Source: Colwellia psychrerythraea (GTDB lineage: Bacteria > Pseudomonadota > Gammaproteobacteria > Enterobacterales > Alteromonadaceae). From it: a stretch of DNA of 64,000 nt. Positions 9,304-17,450 of the stretch are shown in pieces (the first letter of the stretch is position 1; each line of letters opens with the position of its first letter). Below the pieces are notes generated by a model. That model saw only the letters and a program-made list of their open reading frames with translations. It searched no databases and was not told where the DNA came from. The stretch lies in NCBI RefSeq assembly GCF_000764185.1, contig NZ_JQEC01000033.1:36103-100102 (forward strand). The letters run 5' to 3'. Both the position numbers and the translations under genes were made by a program.

Positions 9304-9756
9304 ATGCAATTATCAGAAATATTAACAACAAACTGTACCAGTTGTGATGTAGCAGTAAGCAGTAAAAAGCGTATCCTAGAAAAAATTTGTCAACTTGCTG
9401 CCACCCATGTCGGTGATATAGAGCAAGATGACCTTTTAGATAGCTTACTGGATAGAGAGAAAATGGGCAGTACTGGCATAGGTAACGGCATTGCTATTCC
9501 TCATGGACGATTGCCCAATACAAATAAAGCAGTTGCGGTATTAATCACCACAAAACATGCAATTGATTTTGATGCCATAGATAATAGAGATGTAGATATT
9601 TTTATTGCCTTATTTGTCCCAGAAAATAGTTGCCAAGAACATTTAAATACACTGCAAAGTATTGCTAAATTGTTCAGTGACAAGAAAATGATCAAGCAGG
9701 TTCGTAAATGCACTGATAATCAGGCACTCTATAACTTAATTCAGCAAGCAAACTAG
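9304..9756 (+). CDS. ptsN: Nitrogen PTS enzyme IIA (EIIA-Ntr)
   Basis: 150 residues of a PTS EIIA type-2 domain. The phosphorylated histidine is His67 within GNGIAIPHGRLPN, and the LFVPENSCQEHLNTLQSIA segment is also typical. By family knowledge it receives phosphate from NPr and regulates potassium transport and other targets rather than moving sugar. The 107-base gap before it, after hpf, contains two GGCGCC palindromes 35 bases apart. Neighbours rapZ and npr complete the usual Ntr module; the EI-Ntr gene ptsP is not in the window. Confidence 0.96.
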   Translation: MQLSEILTTNCTSCDVAVSSKKRILEKICQLAATHVGDIEQDDLLDSLLDREKMGSTGIGNGIAIPHGRLPNTNKAVAVLITTKHAIDFDAIDNRDVDIFIALFVPENSCQEHLNTLQSIAKLFSDKKMIKQVRKCTDNQALYNLIQQAN

Positions 9757-9799
9757 TAATACATAGTCGCCTGTTAGCAAAGCATCCGGAATATAATAA

Positions 9800-10654
9800 A
9801 TGAAACTAATCATAGTCAGTGGCCGCTCAGGCTCGGGCAAGTCAGTTGCGCTACGCGTATTAGAAGATCTTGGCTATTACTGTGTAGATAATATTCCCAT
9901 TAACCTCTTACCGGCGTTAACGCATACTGTCATTAATGATTACGAAAACGTTGCAGTAAGTCTAGATGTTCGAAATTTACCTGAAGATCCTCAGGATATT
10001 CCAGAAATTATTGCGTATTTGCCTAAAGCGGTAGACGTTAATACTTTATTTCTTGATGCTGATGATAATGATTTAATCAGGCGTTTTAGCGAAACTCGTC
10101 GCTTACATCCGCTGATTAAAAAGAATATGGCCCTTGAACAAGCAATTGCGCTAGAGAAGTCGTTATTAGAACCCATATCAACTAACGCTGATTTGTATAT
10201 CAATACCAGTCAGCTTACTCCTCATCAACTGGCCGATTTAGTTAGGGAGCGAATTTTAGGTAAGAAAACTGGTGCTATGGTATTAGTATTTGAATCATTT
10301 GGCTTTAAACATGGTATCCCTGTTGATGCCGATTATGTTTTTGATGCAAGGTTTTTGCCTAACCCTTTTTGGGAAAAATCCCTGAAGGGTAAAACTGGCG
10401 TCGATCAAGAAGTAAGAGACTTCTTAGCGAGCCAAGCTATTGTTACTAAGTTTATTTGGCAAATTAACAGCTTTATGATGACATGGTTACCCCATTTAGA
10501 GCGAAATAATCGCAGTTATGTCACCATAGCTATAGGTTGTACCGGTGGTAAACATAGATCGGTCTATATCGCTGAAATGTTGGCAAAAAATTTCCGCAAA
10601 GAACGTGAAGATATTCAAACACATCATAGAGATATCAATGTTAAATCAACTTAG
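9800..10654 (+). CDS. rapZ: RNase adapter protein RapZ
   Basis: 284 residues, the same length as E. coli RapZ. The N-terminal P-loop is GRSGSGKS (8-15) and the C-terminal half has VFDARFLPNPFW, IAIGCTGGKHRSVY and a basic tail, all family hallmarks. By family knowledge, in enterics RapZ presents the GlmZ small RNA to RNase E and senses glucosamine 6-phosphate; no GlmY/GlmZ is visible here, so the RNA target in this organism is unknown. Sits between ptsN and npr as in the conserved cluster. Confidence 0.96.
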   Translation: MKLIIVSGRSGSGKSVALRVLEDLGYYCVDNIPINLLPALTHTVINDYENVAVSLDVRNLPEDPQDIPEIIAYLPKAVDVNTLFLDADDNDLIRRFSETRRLHPLIKKNMALEQAIALEKSLLEPISTNADLYINTSQLTPHQLADLVRERILGKKTGAMVLVFESFGFKHGIPVDADYVFDARFLPNPFWEKSLKGKTGVDQEVRDFLASQAIVTKFIWQINSFMMTWLPHLERNNRSYVTIAIGCTGGKHRSVYIAEMLAKNFRKEREDIQTHHRDINVKST

Positions 10655-10669
10655 TAAACGAACACAATA

Positions 10670-10945
10670 ATGACTGTCGTAACTCAACAAGTGACCATTT
10701 GTAATAAGCTAGGCTTGCACGCCCGTGCAGCGACTAAACTAGCGCAACTCAGCCAGAAATTTTCGGCAAAAATCATGCTTGAATTAGCAGGTAAAGAAGC
10801 CGATGCAAGTAGTATTATGGCACTAATGTTATTAGCCGGTGGTCAGGGAAAAACAGTTAATATCACCGCACAAGGCCAAGATGCTCAATTGGCTTTAACA
10901 GAAATATGCCAACTGATTTCTGATAAGTTTGATGAAGCGGAATAA
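10670..10945 (+). CDS. ptsO: Nitrogen PTS phosphocarrier NPr (HPr-like)
   Basis: 91 residues of an HPr domain. His17 in NKLGLHARAATKLAQLS is the phosphate-accepting residue, and SSIMALMLLAGGQGKTV is the regulatory-serine region. By family knowledge it passes phosphate from EI-Ntr (PtsP) to EIIA-Ntr (PtsN), encoded two genes upstream. Last gene of the long plus-strand operon, followed by a probable terminator at 11032-11091. Confidence 0.95.
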   Translation: MTVVTQQVTICNKLGLHARAATKLAQLSQKFSAKIMLELAGKEADASSIMALMLLAGGQGKTVNITAQGQDAQLALTEICQLISDKFDEAE

Positions 10946-11031
10946 CTAGCCCAACCTGACTTATTTATTAACCGCTTAGCAAGCATTAATCTGTTTGTCA
11001 TAAGTACTGTATAAAAGCTCTGCCATAAGAT

Positions 11032-11091
11032 AAAAAAGCTGCTAAAACAACTAAGTTACGATAAACTTATACTGACTTTCAGCTGTTTTTT
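11032..11091 (+). terminator. Probable terminator after the rpoN-npr cluster
   Basis: AAAAAAGCTG (11032-11041) can pair with CAGC plus a T run (11080-11091), with an inner AAGTT/AACTT hairpin in the loop. The arms are imperfect and the loop is long, so this is weaker than the other terminators. A direct repeat AGCTGTTTTT (11081-11090 and 11098-11107) follows. Confidence 0.4.
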
Positions 11092-11204
11092 ATGAAAGCT
11101 GTTTTTCTTTTTATCATTTATTAGCCCTCCGTTTCGCCATTCTCCCAGCGATGCATTCTTTAGAGGGTTTTCTGTGTAATAAACACTAAAGAAGCAGAGT
11201 CGCT

Positions 11205-12563
11205 ATGCCAGAATTATCAGAGCAAGAATATAACCAACAAAGGTTACAACAAGTCAACGAAGCGCTTGGCAGTGGTATGTTCGTCTATGTACGAAAATTA
11301 CTACAGCATATGCCTGCTTATGATTTAGCCTTAATTTTAGAGTCTTCAACGTCAAAGAGTCGTCCTGTATTGTGGCAACTCATTGATCCTGACTTTCATG
11401 GTGAGGTGCTTGAAGAGCTTAATGAAGAAGTCCGCAAAGGCATTATTAAAAGCATGCGGCCTGAAAAGCTCGCGGCTGTTGCTGAAGGCATGGACATTGA
11501 TGATTTAGCTGAAGTTTTACGTGCCCTACCTGATAGTATTTTTAACCAAGTACTCAACTCGATGGACTCACAAGACCGTAGTCGAGTTGAAGCAGCATTA
11601 TCTTATGAGGAAGATACTGCTGGTGGCATAATGAATACCGATACCATCACCTTACGACCTGACGTAAGTGTTGATGTGGTTTTACGCTATTTACGTCTCA
11701 AGGGTGATCTTCCTGATGCTACTGACTCCTTTTATGTGGTTGACCGTAATAATAAATTTATTGGTGCAGTGTCACTTGCTGCCATAGTTACTGCTAAAAC
11801 TGAAGTTATCGTTTCTAGTTTAATTAATGCCGAAGTTGAAGCGGTGCAAGCAGATATGGACGAGCAAGATGTTGCGCAACTCTTTGAGCGTCATGATTGG
11901 TTCTCAGCCCCCGTTGTCGATGACGCTGGTCATTTACTTGGCCGTATTACTATTGATGATGTTATTGATATTATCCGTGAGAATGCCGAACATTCCATGA
12001 TGAGTATGGCGGGCTTAGATGATGAGGCAGATACCTTTGCTCCGGTAATTAAAAGTACCAAACAACGCTCATTATGGCTTGGGGTTAATCTTATCACTGC
12101 ATTAATGGCTGTTGCTGTCACCAGTATGTTTGAAGGGGTCTTTCAACAATTAGCCATTTTAGCTGTACTAAATTCTTTAGTACCAAGTATGGGTGGTGTT
12201 GCTGGTAATCAAACCTTAACACTGGTAATTCGTGGTATGGCGTTAGGCCATGTCGGTGACAGTAACGCTCGTGCACTGTTGAGTAAGGAAGTAGCAATAG
12301 GCTTTTTAAATGGTATTATTTGGGCGACATTGATTGCTACAGTAGTCGCTATTTGGAAACAAGACTTGATGCTCGGCGGTGTAATTGCCTTTGCTATGTT
12401 AATGAATATGACTGCCGCAGGGCTTGCGGGGGTAAGTATTCCATTGCTATTAAAACGTCTTAATATTGACCCTGCGCTGGCGGGTAGCGTGATTATCACT
12501 ACAGTGACTGATGTAGTGGGCATATTTGCTTTCCTCGGAACCGCAACCCTACTTTTAACATAG
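11205..12563 (+). CDS. mgtE: MgtE magnesium transporter
   Basis: 452 residues in the usual order: cytoplasmic MgtE N domain (about 30-130), two CBS domains (about 135-260) and a membrane part with five hydrophobic segments (about 285-452). SLVPSMGGVAGNQTLTLVIRGMA and the Asp-containing last helix region are the family's pore signatures. By family knowledge the cytoplasmic domains close the channel when internal Mg2+ is high. It stands alone, with 259 bases upstream that show no obvious Mg2+ riboswitch, and its TAG stop is one base before an inverted-repeat element. Confidence 0.95.
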   Translation: MPELSEQEYNQQRLQQVNEALGSGMFVYVRKLLQHMPAYDLALILESSTSKSRPVLWQLIDPDFHGEVLEELNEEVRKGIIKSMRPEKLAAVAEGMDIDDLAEVLRALPDSIFNQVLNSMDSQDRSRVEAALSYEEDTAGGIMNTDTITLRPDVSVDVVLRYLRLKGDLPDATDSFYVVDRNNKFIGAVSLAAIVTAKTEVIVSSLINAEVEAVQADMDEQDVAQLFERHDWFSAPVVDDAGHLLGRITIDDVIDIIRENAEHSMMSMAGLDDEADTFAPVIKSTKQRSLWLGVNLITALMAVAVTSMFEGVFQQLAILAVLNSLVPSMGGVAGNQTLTLVIRGMALGHVGDSNARALLSKEVAIGFLNGIIWATLIATVVAIWKQDLMLGGVIAFAMLMNMTAAGLAGVSIPLLLKRLNIDPALAGSVIITTVTDVVGIFAFLGTATLLLT

Positions 12564-12564
12564 T

Positions 12565-12786
12565 TAACCTGAACCCTGCATAATGAGCACTTGATATTTA
12601 AGTAAAAACAAATACTTAGCTTGTTAGCAACAAGATTAAGTAGCGATATACTCTATCAATGTTTCAATTTATTCGACTATCAAGGCAAAATGTTTATGAA
12701 TAACAGGTTCTTTCTCTACGTTTTAACGCTGAGAATCGGATAAAGGGGAATATTGAGCAAGTGCTGCTTATCCAGAGTTCAGGTTA
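12565..12786. repeat. 222-bp element with 26-bp imperfect terminal inverted repeats (MITE-like)
   Basis: Left end 12565-12590 begins TAACCTGAACCCTG; right end 12761-12786 finishes GAGTTCAGGTTA. The reverse complement of the right end matches the left end at 22 of 26 positions. The interior has no credible coding frame but contains a small CTTGT/ACAAG hairpin. The outermost TA on both sides would fit a TA target duplication. It fills most of the 305-base gap between mgtE and pmbA. It looks like a non-autonomous transposon or its remnant; no transposase is nearby. Confidence 0.7.
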
Positions 12787-12797
12787 GTTAGAGCATT

Positions 12798-12841
12798 ACA
12801 AAAAAGCGCTACCAATGAAACCATTTATAGCGCTTTTTTGT
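12798..12841. terminator. Bidirectional terminator between mgtE and pmbA
   Basis: Perfect 14-bp inverted repeat ACAAAAAAGCGCTA / TAGCGCTTTTTTGT around a 16-base loop. The GC stem with A and T runs on both sides suits termination of the convergent mgtE (plus) and pmbA (minus) transcripts. Confidence 0.85.
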
Positions 12842-12868
12842 ATGTAGTTTATCTAACCGACTTACTTT

Positions 12869-14230
12869 CTAGTGCCCGGCAACTTGCATCTCATCAATCA
12901 AAATAGAGCCAGTACGGATACTACCGCGCATATCTACATCAGAGCCAACGGCAACAATGCCTTTAAACATTTTGTCTAAATTTCCAGCTATGGTTATTTC
13001 ACTTACAGGGTAGGCAATTTCACCATTTTCGACCCAAAATCCTGCCGCACCGCGAGAGTAATCGCCATTGAGCACATTAACTCCTTGACCCATGAGTTCA
13101 GTGACAAGCAAACCCGTGCCTAAGGTCTTTAACATAGCATCAAAACTGCCATCATGACCTTGTGCATCTACCAACCAGTTATGAATACCACCAGCATGGC
13201 CTGTAGTAGTAAGACCTAGTTTACGTGCTGAGTAACTGGTCAATAGATAAGTCTGCAAAACACCTTCGGTAATAATTTCACGATCTTTTGTTAAAACGCC
13301 TTCGCTATCAAAAGCGCTACTGGCTAATGCTTTTGCAATATGGGGTCTTTCACTAATATTTAAAAACTTAGGAAAAACATCATTACCAATTGCATCAAGT
13401 AAAAAAGATGATTTACGATATAAATTACCACCGCTAATCGCAGCAATAAAATGTCCCCAAATTGTATTAGCAATATCAGCTCTAAATAATACTGGTACTT
13501 TACCTGTAGGTATTGTTTGTGGTTTTAAACGAGATAACACCTCTTTAGAGGCTTGTAGACCAATATCTTTAGCGCTATCGAGCAAAGAAAACTCTCTACT
13601 AACTGTATATGCATAATCACGCTCCATTTGCTCATCTTCACTGGCGATCATCACACAGCTTAAACTATGACGAGTGCTTGGATAGCCTACTAACTGGCCA
13701 TGACTATTTCCATAGACTTTAAAACCAGAGAAGGTATCGAAATTAGCACCATCTGAATTGCTAATACGTGGGTCAACCCCTAATGCACTTTCTTCACATT
13801 CTTTTGCTAGTTCAATCGCTTGCTCAGTACTTATTGCTTGAGGGTGGTATAAGTCTAAATCAAGTGGTTGCATGGCCAACAGTGACTTATCAGCTAGGCC
13901 AGAGCAATCATCTACTGAGGTATATTTAGCAATATTAACCGCTGCCGTTACTGTTTTAGTCAGTGCTTGCTCTGATAAGTCAGCCGTTGAAGCACTGCCT
14001 TTTCGGCCTTCACGGTAAACCGTAATACCTAAAGCACCATCATTGGTAAACTCAACATTTTCTACTTCACCCATGCGAGTACCGACACTTAAACCTTGTT
14101 GACGGCTCATTGCCACTTCAGCGCCATCTGCACCAAGAGATTTGGCTAGTTCGAGTACAGTGGCAACACGCGCTTTAACTTCGCTGAGTTGAATATTCAT
14201 TGGGTCATGCGATTTAGAGGCTAGGGTCAT
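12869..14230 (-). CDS. pmbA: PmbA/TldE, metallopeptidase partner protein
   Basis: About 453 residues from the ATG at 14230; a TTG at 14284 in frame would add 18 residues that do not look like the family. The protein belongs to the PmbA/TldD family, with ISGGNLYRKSSFLLDAIG, GLTTTGHAGGIHNW and NGDYSRGAAGFWVENGEIAYPV as clear family blocks, and it lacks the HExxxH zinc motif seen in TldD. By family knowledge PmbA (TldE) forms a heterodimer with TldD that degrades unfolded peptides and matures microcin B17. tldD is encoded nearby at 15119-16564, separated by darP on the other strand. Confidence 0.95.
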   Translation of the reverse strand: MTLASKSHDPMNIQLSEVKARVATVLELAKSLGADGAEVAMSRQQGLSVGTRMGEVENVEFTNDGALGITVYREGRKGSASTADLSEQALTKTVTAAVNIAKYTSVDDCSGLADKSLLAMQPLDLDLYHPQAISTEQAIELAKECEESALGVDPRISNSDGANFDTFSGFKVYGNSHGQLVGYPSTRHSLSCVMIASEDEQMERDYAYTVSREFSLLDSAKDIGLQASKEVLSRLKPQTIPTGKVPVLFRADIANTIWGHFIAAISGGNLYRKSSFLLDAIGNDVFPKFLNISERPHIAKALASSAFDSEGVLTKDREIITEGVLQTYLLTSYSARKLGLTTTGHAGGIHNWLVDAQGHDGSFDAMLKTLGTGLLVTELMGQGVNVLNGDYSRGAAGFWVENGEIAYPVSEITIAGNLDKMFKGIVAVGSDVDMRGSIRTGSILIDEMQVAGH

Positions 14231-14464
14231 ATTGGTTTCTACTTTCTCTTTTCTTTTTAAGGAGTAACAGAGCTTAAACAGCAACTTAGTATTAAGGTGC
14301 TATTGAACTATTGAGGTTATTTTATTGTAGTTGCATAGCATAACTAAGCTACACAACGCTTACCGCGAATAATGCATCTTGCCTCGAACAAAACTTGACC
14401 GCGAAAGATCCACAGCGTCAATTAATTTAGTGATATAATAAGGCTAATTATTATTTATTTTAAC

Positions 14465-15007
14465 ATGGTATTAGACATTATTATGCCCCAGTCAGCCAAA
14501 GATATCGACGAATCATCAGAAGAATTGGAAGAAGAATTAAAAAGTAAAACTGAAATAAAGCGTGAAATGCATGATCTACAAGATTTTGCCCAAAGCTTAA
14601 TAGAAATGTCTAAACATCAACGTAGTCGTTTACCCTTAAGTGATGACTTAAAAGATGCCATGATTTTAGCTGATAAGATCACTAACAAACACGAAGCTTT
14701 ACGTCGCCACATTCGTCATACAGCTAAGATTCTATTAGAGACTGACCTTGAGCCAATTAATCACGCTATTGAAGTAATGGCCAATAAACATCAGCAAGAA
14801 ACAGCAAAATTTGTTCGCTTAGAAAGTATTAGAGATGAATTAATCGAGCAGGGTAAAGATGCAGTGGAAGCATTAATTAGTGAGTTTCCACAAATCGAAC
14901 GTCAGAAAATTAAACAGTTAATTCGCCATGCTGCGAAAGAGAAAAAGGCCGAGAAATTAGGCAAACATTATAAAAATCTATTCAACTACCTTAAAGAAAA
15001 TGCTTAA
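14465..15007 (+). CDS. darP: DarP (YjgA), 50S ribosomal subunit assembly factor
   Basis: 180 residues of the DUF615/YjgA family, highly charged and helical: KTEIKREMHDLQDFAQSL, LSDDLKDAMILADKI, KFVRLESIRDELIEQGKDA and RQKIKQLIRHAAKEKKAEK. By family knowledge the protein binds late 50S precursors and supports 23S rRNA maturation near the peptidyl-transferase centre. Divergent from pmbA, the arrangement also seen in E. coli. The ATG at 14483 (MPQSAKD) is an equally possible start, since neither start has a clear ribosome site. Confidence 0.93.
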   Translation: MVLDIIMPQSAKDIDESSEELEEELKSKTEIKREMHDLQDFAQSLIEMSKHQRSRLPLSDDLKDAMILADKITNKHEALRRHIRHTAKILLETDLEPINHAIEVMANKHQQETAKFVRLESIRDELIEQGKDAVEALISEFPQIERQKIKQLIRHAAKEKKAEKLGKHYKNLFNYLKENA

Positions 15008-15055
15008 CGAATACACTTGAAAGTACGGATAAACGAAGTAGTTAAAAAAGTATAA

Positions 15056-15092
15056 GACTAACAAGCACTAAAAATTTTAGTGCTTGTTAGTC
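15056..15092. terminator. Bidirectional terminator between darP and tldD
   Basis: A perfect 18-bp palindrome (arms 15056-15073 and 15075-15092, centre base 15074) with ACAAGCAC at mid-stem and an AT centre. It lies between two convergent genes. There is no long T run, so it may work as a hairpin end for both transcripts. Confidence 0.75.
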
Positions 15093-15118
15093 TAGCAAAG
15101 CTAAATTATTAATATTCG

Positions 15119-16564
15119 CTACTGAGTACCACCAATAGTCATCTCATCAACTTTCAGTGTTGGTTGACCTACACCTACCGGTATACTTTGACCATCTTTG
15201 CCACAAACACCAACGCCAGCATCTAGTTTCAAGTCATTACCCACCATACTGATTCGTTTCATTGCTTCAGGTCCATTACCTATTAAGGTTGCGCCTTTAA
15301 CCGGTGACGTTATTTCACCATTTTCAATTAAATATGCCTCTGAGCTGGTGAAAACAAACTTACCAGATGTGATATCTACCTGACCACCGGCAAAGTTTGG
15401 TGCATAAATGCCTTTTTTCACTGACTTAATAATATCTTCAGGACTAGACTCTCCTGCTAACATATAAGTATTAGTCATTCGTGGCATAGGCAAATGAGCG
15501 TAAGATTCACGTCTACCATTACCTGTAGGGTTTACACCCATTAAACCGGCATTATGCTTATCTTGCATATAACCTTTTAAAATACCTTTTTCGATTAATA
15601 CATTATATTGACCAGGAGTACCTTCATCATCAATTGATATCGAACCTCGACGATTAGGTAATGTACCATCATCAACAATAGTACAAAGCTCAGACGTAAC
15701 TTGCTGACCAACTTTACCAGAAAAAGCTGAAGAGCCTTTACGGTTAAAGTCACCCTCTAAACCATGTCCTACAGCTTCATGTAATAATACACCCGGCCAA
15801 CCGGCTCCTAATACTACAGGAAACGTGCCTGCTGGCGCTTCAATGGCAACTAAGTTGACTAACGCTTGTCGCACCGACTCTTCTGCATAAGCTAAATAGC
15901 GCGCTTTATCAGCCCCAGGTTCAACTTCAAAGAAGTAACTATAATCAGTACGGGCTCCACCGCCAGCGCTTGCGCGTTCACGCTTACCATTTTCTTCCAC
16001 TAATACCGAACAGTTTAATCGCACTAATGGACGAATATCAGTGCCATAAGTACCATCGCTGGCACTGACTAAAATAGTTTCATATACACCTGATAAACTG
16101 GCTATAACCTGTTTAACCCGACTATCAACTTGACGCGCATGTGCTTCAACCTGATGCAACAAATCAATTTTTTGCTCTTGCGTTAAACTGCCAAGTGGTT
16201 CAACCGATTGATAAACCTGAATAGGTGATTGACGACTAAAGGCTTTAACTGTTGCACCTGTGCCACTAGCGGCAATACCTTTTGCCGCATCTGCAGCTTG
16301 TTGCAGCGCTTCAGGAGAAATTTCGTCAGAATAAGCAAAGCCAGTTTTTTCGCCTGATATTGCCCTTACGCCAACGCCACGCTCAATGTTATAAGAGCCT
16401 TCTTTAACAATACCATCTTCTAGAACCCAGCTCTCATGCTGACTTGCTTGGAAATATAAATCAGCGTAATCAACTTGTCGCCCCATCATACTTTTTAGGG
16501 TTTTTGATAATAGTTCATCATCAATATGACTATCACTTAATAAGGATTTTTCAACACTATTCAT
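15119..16564 (-). CDS. tldD: TldD metalloprotease
   Basis: 481 residues, the same length as E. coli TldD. The zinc motif HEAVGH is at 262-267, inside [18 protein letters not shown]. The C-terminal part has [24 protein letters not shown] and [11 protein letters not shown], also typical. By family knowledge it is the catalytic subunit of the TldD/PmbA peptidase. It begins a long series of co-directional minus-strand genes ending with mreB upstream, and convergent transcription from darP is separated by a palindrome. Confidence 0.97.
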   Translation of the reverse strand: MNSVEKSLLSDSHIDDELLSKTLKSMMGRQVDYADLYFQASQHESWVLEDGIVKEGSYNIERGVGVRAISGEKTGFAYSDEISPEALQQAADAAKGIAASGTGATVKAFSRQSPIQVYQSVEPLGSLTQEQKIDLLHQVEAHARQVDSRVKQVIASLSGVYETILVSASDGTYGTDIRPLVRLNCSVLVEENGKRERASAGGGARTDYSYFFEVEPGADKARYLAYAEESVRQALVNLVAIEAPAGTFPVVLGAGWPGVLLHEAVGHGLEGDFNRKGSSAFSGKVGQQVTSELCTIVDDGTLPNRRGSISIDDEGTPGQYNVLIEKGILKGYMQDKHNAGLMGVNPTGNGRRESYAHLPMPRMTNTYMLAGESSPEDIIKSVKKGIYAPNFAGGQVDITSGKFVFTSSEAYLIENGEITSPVKGATLIGNGPEAMKRISMVGNDLKLDAGVGVCGKDGQSIPVGVGQPTLKVDEMTIGGTQ

Positions 16565-16610
16565 TGGGTATGAGCTCTACTTCTATGTTCTTTAATTATA
16601 ATTGCTGTAA

Positions 16611-17450
16611 TTAATTACTCAGCGGCGAGTGCAAAGGCATGCTTTGACGTATGCGTGTTACGGCTTGTTTTTGATAATCAACACTAATATAGCCTTCACC
16701 AATTTCTATACTTTTTTCGATTTCACCCCACGGATTGATGATCATTGAGTGGCCCCAAGTTTCACGGCCATTTTCATGAACACCTTCTTGCCCTGCGGCA
16801 ATAATATACACTTGATTTTCAATAGCTCTGGCTTGTAATAACGTTTGCCAATGTGCTTTGCCTGTTACTTTAGTAAAAGCACTTGGTACGGTAATTATCT
16901 CTGCACCCAATGTTGTCAATTGTTGAAATAAATTGGGAAAACGTAAATCAAAACACACCGATAAACCTATGTTAGCAAATGCAGTATTAACAACCGCTAT
17001 ATTTTCACCTGCTTGGGTATAATGTGACTCACAATAACTGTTAGTACTATCATTGACATTAACATCAAATAAATGAATTTTATCATATTGCCCTATTAAC
17101 TCACCATTTGGATTAAAAATACAGCTACTGTTAGTAAATTTTTCACCTGACGGGGTTAAAATGGGGATAGTACCAGCAACTAAATATACTTTAAATTTTT
17201 TGGCTAAATTTGCAAGAGCCTGACAAAGCGCATTAGTCTTAGCTGATTTTTTTGCCAAACTCAGTTGTTCGCTATCTTTACCGCCAAAATATAAGCAACA
17301 CTCTGGCAATACCACTAAGTGCTGGGGTTTCTTTGTGGTAGCCGCTATTTTATCTTCTGTAATTTTAGTAAGTAATTCAGCTATTTTTGCAAGATTAGTC
17401 TCGACACTTGCCGCTGATGATAATTGGATCGCAGTCAATTTAACCATCAA
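16611..17450 (-). CDS. Carbon-nitrogen hydrolase of the Nit family (probable deaminated glutathione amidase)
   Basis: 279 residues of the nitrilase superfamily. The triad is visible: Glu50 in VVLPECC, Lys in GQYDKIHLFDV and Cys in GLSVCFDLRFPNLF. By family knowledge close relatives (Nit1, bacterial YbeM/NitA) repair deaminated glutathione; that substrate is inferred from similarity, not seen. Its start overlaps the end of yhdP by 11 bases. Placement between yhdP and tldD is conserved in many gammaproteobacteria. Confidence 0.88.
   Translation of the reverse strand: MMVKLTAIQLSSAASVETNLAKIAELLTKITEDKIAATTKKPQHLVVLPECCLYFGGKDSEQLSLAKKSAKTNALCQALANLAKKFKVYLVAGTIPILTPSGEKFTNSSCIFNPNGELIGQYDKIHLFDVNVNDSTNSYCESHYTQAGENIAVVNTAFANIGLSVCFDLRFPNLFQQLTTLGAEIITVPSAFTKVTGKAHWQTLLQARAIENQVYIIAAGQEGVHENGRETWGHSMIINPWGEIEKSIEIGEGYISVDYQKQAVTRIRQSMPLHSPLSN

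Noticed and set aside
10946..11204. Possible Mg2+ riboswitch before mgtE
   Set aside because: I could not find the conserved helices of the M-box or a ykoK-type leader. Only a weak terminator-like hairpin and short direct repeats are seen.
12869..14230. PmbA as an inactivated metalloprotease
   Set aside because: Absence of HExxxH is normal for the PmbA/TldE subunit; the zinc motif belongs to the TldD partner.
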